Source: Acholeplasma sp. (GTDB lineage: Bacteria > Bacillota_I > Bacilli_A > Acholeplasmatales > UBA5453). From it: DNA of 48,592 nt. Position 1 is the first letter of the stretch. Each line of letters starts with the position of its first letter. Positions 1 through 7,824 of this stretch are shown here, in pieces. The notes beneath the pieces were generated by a model that saw only the letters and a program-made list of their open reading frames with translations, did not search any database and was not told the DNA's origin. The position numbers and the translations under genes were made by a program. The stretch is taken from positions 1 through 48,592 of the forward strand of contig DUNK01000017.1 in the NCBI GenBank assembly GCA_012839355.1, in the 5' to 3' direction.

Positions 1-330
1 AAACAGATATTTCTATGTTATAATTTTTTTTGCTGTAATTATTTTACCACGTGTACCACGCCAAAAATAAGGGTTATCCCCAAAACTTATCTACACATAA
101 GTTGCTATTTTCCCGTCTTTTTTCAAATTTACCATGAATCTCCATCTTTGATTACTATTTTTGTTTATCTGCAAATAAGTTTATTTCAAACAGGAGTGTA
201 GACCCTAAATGACTAAAAAGATAACTAAAATGTGAAAATGGAAAGTGCAAATATCAACTGATTTATAGTTTTAATAACGATTTTAATAATTCAACTGATT
301 TTGGAACATAGGAGAAACTTCCCTTTCAGT
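1..330. other. Non-coding stretch with DnaA-box-like nonamers
   Basis: I see no credible gene here. Three nonamers resemble the DnaA box TTATCCACA: TTATCCCCA at 74-82, TTATCTACA at 87-95 and TTATCTGCA at 165-173. The middle one sits in a perfect inverted repeat, AACTTAT/ATAAGTT, with a 6-base spacer (86-105). No dnaA, dnaN or other origin gene is visible nearby. The boxes are each one or two mismatches from consensus in an AT-rich background, so a role in replication is only a possibility. Confidence 0.25.
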
Positions 331-333
331 ATG

Positions 334-380
334 AAAAAAAGGCATGATACATGGGCGAATGGTAATTCGCTTTTGTATCA
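334..380 (-). terminator. Intrinsic terminator after tRNA-Leu
   Basis: Read on the minus strand, a long hairpin (TGATACA, internal loop, GCGAAT, 4-base loop, ATTCGC, internal loop, TGTATCA) is followed by TGCC and seven T. It lies 17 bases past the CCA end of the tRNA-Leu gene and probably ends the argS to tRNA transcript. Confidence 0.75.
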
Positions 381-397
381 AACCATTTAGTGTTATA

Positions 398-484
398 TGG
401 TCCCTGAGGCCGGACTCGAACCGGCATGCTCGTTAGAGCGCTTGATTTTGAGTCAAGTTCGTATACCAATTTCGACACTCAGGG
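398..484 (-). tRNA. tRNA-Leu (anticodon CAA)
   Basis: The minus strand folds as a class II tRNA. The acceptor CCCTGAG pairs with CTCAGGG, the discriminator is A and CCA is encoded (398-400). The D arm is closed by TCG/CGA. The anticodon stem CTTGA/TCAAG encloses the loop CTCAAAA with anticodon CAA, which reads the leucine codon TTG. There is a long variable arm, and the T arm is GCCGG-TTCGAGT-CCGGC. The gene begins 7 bases after the stop codon of the upstream glycosyltransferase, so it is probably transcribed from that operon unless a promoter lies inside the coding sequence. Confidence 0.95.
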
Positions 485-491
485 ACAATTA

Positions 492-1667
492 TTATTGATT
501 GATTGCTTTTTTATATACTTCTAAAACATTTTTGACAAACACTTTATCTTCGTATTTTAAGACTGATTTTAATGTGTTCGCTTTTATTTTATTGTATAGT
601 TCTTTATCGTTATATAGTTTTAAAATGTTTTCTGTTAGTTCTGGAACTTCATGAAAGAATAATCCGTTTTCGCCATCTATAACAACATTTTCTAAAACCT
701 TATCATATTTAACAATTAATGGTTGGCCTGAAGCTAGTGCTTCAATATAAGCTAAGCCTTGCGTTTCACTTATACTTGCGTTTAAGAAAACATCTCCTAA
801 CTGATAATATAAACCAATATCTTCCCACGGAACGATTCCTGTGAAAATAATCTTATCTTTTAAGCCTTCTTTTTCTACTCTTTCTTTAATATCTTTAAAG
901 TGTGGTCCGCCACCAATTATTACGAACTTAATATCATCTTTGTTTATTTCTTTAAAGCCATCAATAAGTTTGTCAATACCTTTTTCTAAACTAACACGAC
1001 CAACAAATAAACAAACAAAATCATCTTCTTTTAATCCTAATTCTTTTCTCAAGTTTAAAACATCTTCTTTTTTGTGTGATTCTTCTTTAAATACATCTAA
1101 ATGAATTCCTGTTGGAACAATATTATACTCTCTATTGATGTTATAAGATAACATTAGATCTTTAATCTTTTGAGATGGAACGATTATCTCATTAGAATTC
1201 AAGATGTGCTTTCTCATTATTCGTTTAACTATTCTCATCATAGGTTTGCGGAAAGTCTTGGCTAGTTTCTTTGAAACAAAATGCAAATATTCTTCATACA
1301 TCGTATGAACTGTATAAACAAGCGGGATTCCTAATCTTCTTCTAGCCTTAATCGCTAATTTTCCCATTGATAATTCGGTATGAAAATGAATTATATCAAG
1401 ATTAAGTTTTTTAAGTTTTCTCACATAACGACCAACAAAAGGAATATACTTTAAAAATCTAACACCCTTTTTTGGTAAAACAATTCCGCCACTGACTCTT
1501 TTTATATAATCATAATCTTTATCATACACTTTATAGCCTTTATATTTAGGAGTAATTATAAAAACCTCATGTCCTTCCTCAATCAAACCTTCTGCTAAGA
1601 TATGAATTGATGTTGACACTCCGCTCATATATGGCATATAAGAATCTGCAAGAATACCTATTCGCAT
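492..1667 (-). CDS. GT4 glycosyltransferase, 1,2-diacylglycerol glucosyltransferase-like
   Basis: 391 residues with a GT-B fold of family GT4. The N-terminus (MRIGILADSYMPYMSGVSTS) and the motif HFHTE at 94-98 are typical of diacylglycerol 3-alpha-glucosyltransferases of Acholeplasma and Firmicutes, which make membrane glucolipids from UDP-glucose. The C-terminal half holds the nucleotide-sugar segment with the E-x7-E motif (SETQGLAYIEALASG, around 303). The start overlaps the end of the flippase gene by 10 bases, so the two are translationally coupled. The pairing with a YbhN-type membrane protein and argS points to membrane lipid synthesis. Sugar and acceptor specificity cannot be fixed from sequence alone. 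Confidence 0.85.
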   Translation of the reverse strand: MRIGILADSYMPYMSGVSTSIHILAEGLIEEGHEVFIITPKYKGYKVYDKDYDYIKRVSGGIVLPKKGVRFLKYIPFVGRYVRKLKKLNLDIIHFHTELSMGKLAIKARRRLGIPLVYTVHTMYEEYLHFVSKKLAKTFRKPMMRIVKRIMRKHILNSNEIIVPSQKIKDLMLSYNINREYNIVPTGIHLDVFKEESHKKEDVLNLRKELGLKEDDFVCLFVGRVSLEKGIDKLIDGFKEINKDDIKFVIIGGGPHFKDIKERVEKEGLKDKIIFTGIVPWEDIGLYYQLGDVFLNASISETQGLAYIEALASGQPLIVKYDKVLENVVIDGENGLFFHEVPELTENILKLYNDKELYNKIKANTLKSVLKYEDKVFVKNVLEVYKKAINQ

Positions 1668-2698
1668 ACCGTTTCACCTCTCCTTCTTATTATTAAATAT
1701 GAAAAAAATCCAAGTATTAATGGTAAAAAGTAAGTAATACCACGCCAAAACAACATCGTAGTTACAACTACACTAGAGTTAGCAATAACTCCTACAAACA
1801 ACATCGTAAAAGCCCACTCTACCCCACCTGATGCTCCTGGTGTTGGTACCCATAACATAAATGTGCATGAGAATGCTGTCATAAAAATAACGAACCAAAC
1901 ATCTGCGACTTCTACATGTAATGCTGAAAAAATAAATACTGGTATTGAATAAAATACTATTAAATCTATTACCCTTAATAATATTATATCAAATAAAACC
2001 TTTTTGTTATACAACAGATATTTAGCACCTTTCTGAAATCTTTCTACAAAGGTAAAAGTCTTTTCTTCCAATTTTGTCATAGGTTTGTTTAAAAACTTGA
2101 TTTTCCCTAACAATCTAAAAAAACCTCTTAACAACCTTTTAAAACCATCAACTGTCGCAACTAATATTAATCCTACTAATATTATAGTGTTTATTACAAA
2201 CCCTACAACAATAATAAATGCATATTGACTTATTGTCTCATATATACGACTAAAATAAATGATTAGACCTGTAGTTGAAAATATCGTCAAAATAAATTGA
2301 TACACAATAAAATTCACAACTAAAACACTCATAGATTCATCGCCACTCAATCCGTTTTTTATCAAATAATAAGCTTGGATTGGTTGTCCGCCTGAAGAAA
2401 ATGGTGTAATCGCATTAAATAAATGTTCAGTATTTGCGATATGCATTGCAGGCCAAAAAGGTAGACTGTTTTCTACCTTGCTTTGGATAGCATACAAACT
2501 TAAATTAGTTAAAGTCATATGTATTAATACTAAAACTACCGCAATAATAAGATAACCTATCTTAGCTGTCTTAGTATGGTTTATTATTTCATTTATGTCG
2601 TTAATATTAAATATAATAACTCCTAAGACAATTATTACAATAAGGAAAAATATTATATTCGCTATTAGTTTCTTCTTGCTGCTTCTTTCTTCATTCAT
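1658..2698 (-). CDS. YbhN/LPG-synthase transmembrane-type flippase family protein
   Basis: 346 residues, very hydrophobic, with about eight membrane segments and a short basic N-terminus. The pattern (conserved SSGGQP around residues 100-105, then a GASGGVEW-like segment near 290) matches the lysylphosphatidylglycerol synthase transmembrane family (UPF0104, YbhN), which lacks the cytosolic aminoacyl transferase domain here. Members are thought to move or assist glycolipids in the membrane. It starts 3 bases after the argS stop and overlaps the glycosyltransferase downstream, forming one transcription unit. A role in translocating the product of that glycosyltransferase is inferred from the coupling. 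Confidence 0.8.
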   Translation of the reverse strand: MNEERSSKKKLIANIIFFLIVIIVLGVIIFNINDINEIINHTKTAKIGYLIIAVVLVLIHMTLTNLSLYAIQSKVENSLPFWPAMHIANTEHLFNAITPFSSGGQPIQAYYLIKNGLSGDESMSVLVVNFIVYQFILTIFSTTGLIIYFSRIYETISQYAFIIVVGFVINTIILVGLILVATVDGFKRLLRGFFRLLGKIKFLNKPMTKLEEKTFTFVERFQKGAKYLLYNKKVLFDIILLRVIDLIVFYSIPVFIFSALHVEVADVWFVIFMTAFSCTFMLWVPTPGASGGVEWAFTMLFVGVIANSSVVVTTMLFWRGITYFLPLILGFFSYLIIRRRGETVCE

Positions 2699-2701
2699 AT
2701 A

Positions 2702-4372
2702 TTACATCTCATCTAATATAGACATACCTAATAAACGCATTCCTTCATTTAAAACTATTCTAACAGCTTTAATTAAAGTTAGGTTTGCGTTTCTTCTTTT
2801 TTCATCTTCTACTAACACTTGATGGTTAGCATAAAACTGATTAAACACTTTTGCTAAGTTAAGTAGGTATCTACTTATTACAAAAGGAGCATTTTCATTA
2901 ACCGCTCTTATTAACACTTCACTAAACTTAGATAATTCTAAAATAAGTTCATAAGCAATATCATCTTCGTATAATTCTATGTCTTTTTCTTTACCTATCT
3001 CTTGGTTTTTCAAAATAGAATAAATTCTAACACTGCTATACTGCAAGTATGGTCCTGTTAAACCTTCATAACTTAACATCTGTTCTAAGTTAAATTCGAT
3101 ATCTAAATTACGGTCATTTTTCAAATCATTAAAAATAACTGCACTAACGCCAATTTTTTCTGCCACTTTCTCTTTATCTTTCAAGTTGGGATTTTTCTCT
3201 TCTATCGCTTCTAAGGCTAAATCTTTCGCTTCAATTAAAACATCTTTTAAATTAACAACATTACCTTCTCTTGATCTCATCTTCTTGCCGCCTAATAAGA
3301 CTAAACCAAAATTAACGTGTTCAATCTTAACATCATCATAGCCCATCAACTCAACAACTTTTTTAAGTTGTTCAAAATGGAGTTTTTGTTCATTACCGAC
3401 AACATATAAAATCCGTTTAGAATTATAAGTTCTCATACGATATAAAACAGCTGCGATATCTCGCGTTAAATATAATGTTGCCCCATCAGCTCTTTTAATT
3501 AATGCAGGTAGTAAATCATACTCTTCTAAATCAACGATTTGTGCGCCTTCATCTAGTTTAAGCAATTTTTTGTCTTCTAATATTTTAACTACTTCAGCAG
3601 TTTTATCAACAAAGAATGCTTCGCCATCATAACTATCAAAATTAATATTTAAAATGTCATATATACGTTTAAACTCAACTAAACTTAAATCTCTAAATTT
3701 CTGCCAAAGTTTAGTTGTTTCTTCATCGCCATCTTCTAAGTGTTTAAAGACTTCTCTAGCTTTATCTTCTAAACTAGAATCTAAATCTGCTTCATTATGA
3801 AATTTTATATATAATTCTTGTAAGTATTTAATTGGATCTTCATTTAAACCTTTTTCATTACCCCAAAGATTATATGCAACAATAAGTTTACCAAATTGTG
3901 TGCCAAAATCTCCTAAGTGATTTATCTTTATAACATCATAACCTGTTTTTTCGTATATTTTTGCGAGTGAAGCACCAATTACTGTGCTTCTTAAGTGACC
4001 GATGTTAAAGTTCTTCGCAATATTTGGGCTAGAAAAATCAATACTTACTACTTCATTTTTCTTTTTAAACTTTGGATACTCTTCTTGTTCCTTAGTTATT
4101 ATATCAATAACTTTATTAGCATATTTTTTGCGGTCAAAATAAATGTTTAAAAAACCTCTTTCAAATTGAAGTTCTTTTATTACCTTTATGTCCTTTAAAT
4201 GTTCTTTGATTTCTCCTGCTACTTCTTGAATGTTTTTATTAGTTTCTTTCGCAAGTTTAAATAAAGGAATTGCTAAATCTGATTTTTGCCTTGGTGATGC
4301 TTCAACAACTAGTTCTGTCTGATAAATATTTTCTAGTTTTTCTTTTATATCAGCTTTAATATCTTTAAACAT
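2702..4372 (-). CDS. argS: Arginyl-tRNA synthetase
   Basis: 556 residues, a class Ia synthetase that charges tRNA-Arg. It has the N-terminal Add-1 domain (about 1-90), a HIGH-like signature in SPNIAKNFNIGHLRST at 115-130, the KMSKS equivalent in KKMRSREGNVV around 360, and a C-terminal DALR anticodon-binding domain from about 440, ending in RLLGMSILDEM. Length is normal. It is the first gene after the terminator of the thioredoxin-like gene and heads the unit argS, flippase, GT4, tRNA-Leu. I see no T-box leader in front of it; the leader is only about 25 bases. Confidence 0.97.
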   Translation of the reverse strand: MFKDIKADIKEKLENIYQTELVVEASPRQKSDLAIPLFKLAKETNKNIQEVAGEIKEHLKDIKVIKELQFERGFLNIYFDRKKYANKVIDIITKEQEEYPKFKKKNEVVSIDFSSPNIAKNFNIGHLRSTVIGASLAKIYEKTGYDVIKINHLGDFGTQFGKLIVAYNLWGNEKGLNEDPIKYLQELYIKFHNEADLDSSLEDKAREVFKHLEDGDEETTKLWQKFRDLSLVEFKRIYDILNINFDSYDGEAFFVDKTAEVVKILEDKKLLKLDEGAQIVDLEEYDLLPALIKRADGATLYLTRDIAAVLYRMRTYNSKRILYVVGNEQKLHFEQLKKVVELMGYDDVKIEHVNFGLVLLGGKKMRSREGNVVNLKDVLIEAKDLALEAIEEKNPNLKDKEKVAEKIGVSAVIFNDLKNDRNLDIEFNLEQMLSYEGLTGPYLQYSSVRIYSILKNQEIGKEKDIELYEDDIAYELILELSKFSEVLIRAVNENAPFVISRYLLNLAKVFNQFYANHQVLVEDEKRRNANLTLIKAVRIVLNEGMRLLGMSILDEM

Positions 4373-4393
4373 TTTATCACCTTTATTTTTTAT

Positions 4394-4420
4394 TAAAAAA
4401 GCACTTCAAACAGTGCTTTA
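4394..4420 (-). terminator. Intrinsic terminator of the thioredoxin-like gene
   Basis: On the minus strand AAGCACT/AGTGCTT with a 6-base loop is followed by a run of T. It starts inside the stop codon region of the thioredoxin-like gene and lies between it and argS. Confidence 0.8.
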
Positions 4421-4966
4421 CTTTTTTAATTGGTATAATACCTCTTTTAAGAATAAATGAATGTTTCCTTGTGTAGTTTGACCGCTTGTAAACATATATC
4501 TATCTATCGCTAATTCACCTTCAGCAAAGTATAAAAATAATGGCTGTTCAGGTGAATAGAAATATTCATTTGTTATTTCTTCGGTTTGGCTAGAACTTAA
4601 CTTTCTAGTATCTACATAATATATACAATCTAAATATTCTCCAATGTTTAAATCTTCAGCAGTAAATTCTTTGTCGTATAGTGGTACTTCGTCTATACAT
4701 GCTCTACAAGTCGGAGCACCAATATAAACTAACAATTTTTCTTCTTTATCTATCTTTTTCTTAAGTGTTTTATAACTGATTTCTTTAAATACATGTTTCT
4801 TTTCTAATTCTTTAGCACCATAAGCTGTATATTCGTTATAAAATTTTTCTTTTGGTGTTTCTCTTAAAACTAATACTAAAACTATTACTGCTACTAATAC
4901 TACTCCGATTATTATAAATGGAAGTGGTTTTAATTTAGGTTGTATTTTCTTATATCTATCTGGCAT
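4418..4966 (-). CDS. Membrane-anchored thioredoxin-like protein
   Basis: 182 residues. A basic N-terminus is followed by one strong membrane segment (about 16-34), then an outward-facing domain. LLVYIGAPTCRACIDEVPLY contains a CxxC motif (CRAC at 87-90) in the thioredoxin-fold position, so a thiol-disulfide or peroxide-related redox role at the cell surface is likely. It has its own promoter and terminator and is divergent from glgA. I cannot name the partner; it is also possible that it acts as a bacteriocin-accessory-type thioredoxin. Confidence 0.7.
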   Translation of the reverse strand: MPDRYKKIQPKLKPLPFIIIGVVLVAVIVLVLVLRETPKEKFYNEYTAYGAKELEKKHVFKEISYKTLKKKIDKEEKLLVYIGAPTCRACIDEVPLYDKEFTAEDLNIGEYLDCIYYVDTRKLSSSQTEEITNEYFYSPEQPLFLYFAEGELAIDRYMFTSGQTTQGNIHLFLKEVLYQLKK

Positions 4967-4998
4967 TTATTACACTCCTCCGTAAAAACACTAATATG

Positions 4999-5027
4999 AT
5001 TATATCATAAGCATTTTTTATTTACAA
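4999..5027 (-). promoter_or_regulatory. SigA-type promoter of the thioredoxin-like gene
   Basis: On the minus strand TTGTAA (5022-5027), a 17-base spacer and TATAAT (4999-5004) precede a GGAGGAG ribosome-binding site and the ATG at 4966. Confidence 0.8.
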
Positions 5028-5041
5028 TTCTTTTTATTATG

Positions 5042-5058
5042 TGAAACATTCCGTTTCA
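5042..5058. promoter_or_regulatory. Palindromic operator candidate upstream of glgA
   Basis: TGAAAC, five bases, GTTTCA forms a perfect interrupted palindrome that ends two bases before the glgA -35 element. Its GAAAC...GTTTC core is reminiscent of LacI-family sites, but the 5-base spacer departs from the usual cre or MalR operator. The site could serve glgA, the divergent gene, or both. The regulator is unknown. Confidence 0.4.
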
Positions 5059-5060
5059 TC

Positions 5061-5089
5061 TTGTTAAAATGCCTACTTTTAGGTATAAT
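5061..5089 (+). promoter_or_regulatory. SigA-type promoter of glgA-glgC
   Basis: TTGTTA (5061-5066), a 17-base spacer and TATAAT (5084-5089). Only 18 bases separate the -10 box from the ATG, so the 5' leader holds little more than the GAGGTGA ribosome-binding site. Confidence 0.8.
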
Positions 5090-5107
5090 TGATGTTGAGG
5101 TGAAATC

Positions 5108-6544
5108 ATGGGTAGGAAAAATATATTGTTTTGTTCATCTGAAGTTGCACCCTTTTCAAAAACAGGCGGTTTAGCCGATGTAGCGGGCGCTTTGCCAAAA
5201 TATGTTGCGAAACATGAAAATGTTACTATTATAACTCCGCTTTATAACGATTCAATTTTGAAAGATTATGAAGCAAAACACATCGGGAAGAAAAGCTTCG
5301 GAATGGGTGATGAGAAAGTTACTGTTAACTATCATTCTTTTTTAAGGGATGGTGTTAACTATGTTTTTGTTGAACACGATTCTTTTAAGCGTGATTCATT
5401 GTATGGTTATTTAGACGATAATAGACGTTTTTTCATCTTTGATTATGCTATCTTAGAATATATTGGACTAGCTAATTTAAAGGTTGATTTACTTCACTTA
5501 AATGATTGGCAAACAGGAATGGTTCCTTTCCTTTTAAATAATCATTATCGTAAACAACCATTATACAAAGACATTAAAACACTAATAACTATCCACAACT
5601 TACAATTCCATGGTTCCTTTGATAAATCAACTTATAAATATACTAACTTAGATTTCAGTTATGATTATATTCACTTTGATAACTTTAACTTTTTAAAAGC
5701 GGGTATTTTATTGAGTGATGCAATCAATACTGTTAGTGAAACATATAAAGATGAAATTCAAACAGAACATTACGGCTATATGTTAGATGGACTTCTAAAA
5801 GATCGTAGTGCGGATTTGTATGGTATTGTAAATGGTATTGATTATGATATTTATAATCCTGAAACTGATCCAAATATTGACTTTAACTATAATAAAAGCA
5901 AGTTCGTCACAGGTAAAAGAAACAATAAAGCCTTATTTTTAAAGACTCATGGTTTAGACCAAGTAACGAGCATTCCTTTAGTGGCATTTGTTAGCAGACT
6001 TACTAAACAAAAAGGAATCGATTTAATGCTTGCGACGCTTGAAGAAGTTATCGCTCAATCAAACGCTAACTTCGCAATCTTAGGTAGCGGCGATGAAGTT
6101 TATGAAAACTTCTTCAGCTATTTAGCTGCTAAATATCCTAATAGAGTTTATGCATATATCGGCTTTTCTCACAAATTAGCCCAAAAGTTATACGCTTCTA
6201 GCGATATCTTCATGATGCCTTCAGAATTTGAACCTTGCGGTTTAAGTCAAATGATGGCAATGCGTTATGGTTCCCTTCCTGTTGTAAGAGAAACTGGAGG
6301 ATTAAAAGACACAGTTATCCCTTACAATAAATATACAAACGAAGGCGATGGCTTTAGTTTTAGAAATTATAATGCTCATGAATTTAAAAATACACTCTTA
6401 AGCGCTATTGATTTATACAACAATAATCAGACAGCGTTTAGAACAATTCAACAACACGCAATGGAAAAAAACTTCAGTTTAGAAGTTATGGGAGATAAAT
6501 ACTTAAGTTTATACAAAAAAACATTACAAAAAAACAGGAGGTAA
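5108..6544 (+). CDS. glgA: Glycogen/starch synthase (ADP-glucose)
   Basis: 478 residues, family GT5, extending alpha-1,4-glucan with ADP-glucose. The ADP-glucose binding motif SKTGGLADV lies at residues 17-25 (KTGGL at 18-22). HLNDWQTG and the C-terminal EPCGLSQMMAMRYGSLPVVRETGG region carry the other conserved positions. Length is typical. glgC follows after 3 bases, so substrate supply and polymerisation are co-expressed. No branching enzyme, phosphorylase or debranching enzyme is seen in this window. Confidence 0.95.
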   Translation: MGRKNILFCSSEVAPFSKTGGLADVAGALPKYVAKHENVTIITPLYNDSILKDYEAKHIGKKSFGMGDEKVTVNYHSFLRDGVNYVFVEHDSFKRDSLYGYLDDNRRFFIFDYAILEYIGLANLKVDLLHLNDWQTGMVPFLLNNHYRKQPLYKDIKTLITIHNLQFHGSFDKSTYKYTNLDFSYDYIHFDNFNFLKAGILLSDAINTVSETYKDEIQTEHYGYMLDGLLKDRSADLYGIVNGIDYDIYNPETDPNIDFNYNKSKFVTGKRNNKALFLKTHGLDQVTSIPLVAFVSRLTKQKGIDLMLATLEEVIAQSNANFAILGSGDEVYENFFSYLAAKYPNRVYAYIGFSHKLAQKLYASSDIFMMPSEFEPCGLSQMMAMRYGSLPVVRETGGLKDTVIPYNKYTNEGDGFSFRNYNAHEFKNTLLSAIDLYNNNQTAFRTIQQHAMEKNFSLEVMGDKYLSLYKKTLQKNRR

Positions 6545-6547
6545 ACT

Positions 6548-7774
6548 ATGAAAACTCTCGCAATAATTTTAGCTGGTGGAAAAGGTTCAAGGCTTGATTT
6601 ATTGTCAGAAAAAAGAAGCAAACCGGCAATGCCTTTCGCTGGTAAGTTTAGAATTATTGACTTTACACTTTCTAACTGTTCTAATTCTGGCATATATGAT
6701 GTTGTTATTCTAACTCAATATTTACCACTATCACTAAATGAACACATTGGTGCTGGTAAACCTTGGGATTTAGATAGAAGAGACAGCGCAGTCACACTTC
6801 TCCAACCACACGCATCTTGGTATGGTGGTACAGCAGACGCAGTACTTAAAAACATTGATTTCTTAAAGAGAAGAAATCCAAAATACTGCTTAATCTTATC
6901 TGGTGACCATATCTACAAAATGAATTATGATTTAATGGTTAAGGAACACGAAAAAAATGGTGCAGATTTAACAATCGCTACTACTACTGTTCCAATTGAA
7001 GAAGGTTACAGATTTGGAATTTTATCATCTGATAAAAATAATCGTATTGTTGATTTTGAAGAAAAACCAGCTCATCCAAAATCTGATCAAGCTTCAATGG
7101 GTATTTATGTTTTTAGTACAGATGTATTAATTGACTCATTAGAAAATCTTCGTGAAGGTGAAAACGACTTTGGTAAACACATCATTCCAAAACTAATCTT
7201 TGAACAAGGCGCAAAAGTTTATTCTTATCCTTTCTCAGGCTACTGGAAAGACGTTGGTACAATTGATTCGTACATTGAAACATCACTTGAACTTTTAAAC
7301 CCTGACACACGTTTAGATTTATATGATGATAAGTGGAGAATCCATACAAGAAGTGAAGAAATGCCACCTGTTAAAATCGGCTTTGATGCTAAAATTTCTA
7401 ACTCGTTAATTAGTAATGGTTCAATTATTGAAGGTACAGTTATTAACTCAATCTTATCACCAGGGGTATATGTTGGTAAAAACTCAGTTGTTAAAGATAG
7501 TGTTATCTTCAACCAAGCTCATATTGGTGATAATGTTCAAATTGAACGTGCGATTATCGATAAGAAAGTTATGATTGGCGATAACGTGAAAATCGGCTTT
7601 GGTAATGACTATACACCAAACCAAGAAAAACCTGAATTACTATCAAGCGGCGTTAATATTTTCGCTAAACACGCTGAAGTTCCTGCAGGGACTCATATTC
7701 CAAGAAACGTTAGAGTTTATGATACAGCTAAATTCACTAAAAAAGAAGTTAAGAGTGGCGAAACAATTAAGTAA
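6548..7774 (+). CDS. glgC: Glucose-1-phosphate adenylyltransferase (ADP-glucose pyrophosphorylase)
   Basis: 408 residues. The nucleotidyltransferase loop GGKGSRL is at 10-16, followed by KPAMPFAGKFRIIDFTLSN, the substrate region that includes the fructose-1,6-bisphosphate-type allosteric lysine area. SGDHIYKMNY and FEEKPAHP are further active-site blocks, and the C-terminal third is a left-handed beta-helix with hexapeptide repeats. It makes ADP-glucose for GlgA from glucose-1-phosphate and ATP. It has a good AGGAGG ribosome-binding site at the end of glgA and is followed by a bidirectional terminator. Confidence 0.95.
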   Translation: MKTLAIILAGGKGSRLDLLSEKRSKPAMPFAGKFRIIDFTLSNCSNSGIYDVVILTQYLPLSLNEHIGAGKPWDLDRRDSAVTLLQPHASWYGGTADAVLKNIDFLKRRNPKYCLILSGDHIYKMNYDLMVKEHEKNGADLTIATTTVPIEEGYRFGILSSDKNNRIVDFEEKPAHPKSDQASMGIYVFSTDVLIDSLENLREGENDFGKHIIPKLIFEQGAKVYSYPFSGYWKDVGTIDSYIETSLELLNPDTRLDLYDDKWRIHTRSEEMPPVKIGFDAKISNSLISNGSIIEGTVINSILSPGVYVGKNSVVKDSVIFNQAHIGDNVQIERAIIDKKVMIGDNVKIGFGNDYTPNQEKPELLSSGVNIFAKHAEVPAGTHIPRNVRVYDTAKFTKKEVKSGETIK

Positions 7775-7790
7775 TTAGTAATAAAAAAGA

Positions 7791-7818
7791 AACCGATTCA
7801 ATTTCGAATCGGTTTTTT
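7791..7818 (+). terminator. Bidirectional terminator between glgC and the hexosaminidase
   Basis: AACCGATTC, a 6-base loop and GAATCGGTT are followed by a T run on the plus strand and preceded by an A run that serves the opposing gene. Confidence 0.85.
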
Positions 7819-7824
7819 ATTTTC

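Noticed and set aside
841-1104. Open frame on the plus strand inside the glycosyltransferase gene
   Set aside because: Ser/Lys-rich antisense shadow of a clear GT4 gene, with no ribosome-binding site.
2702-4420. T-box leader in front of argS
   Set aside because: Only about 25 bases separate the upstream terminator from the start codon, and no AGGGTGG core is present.
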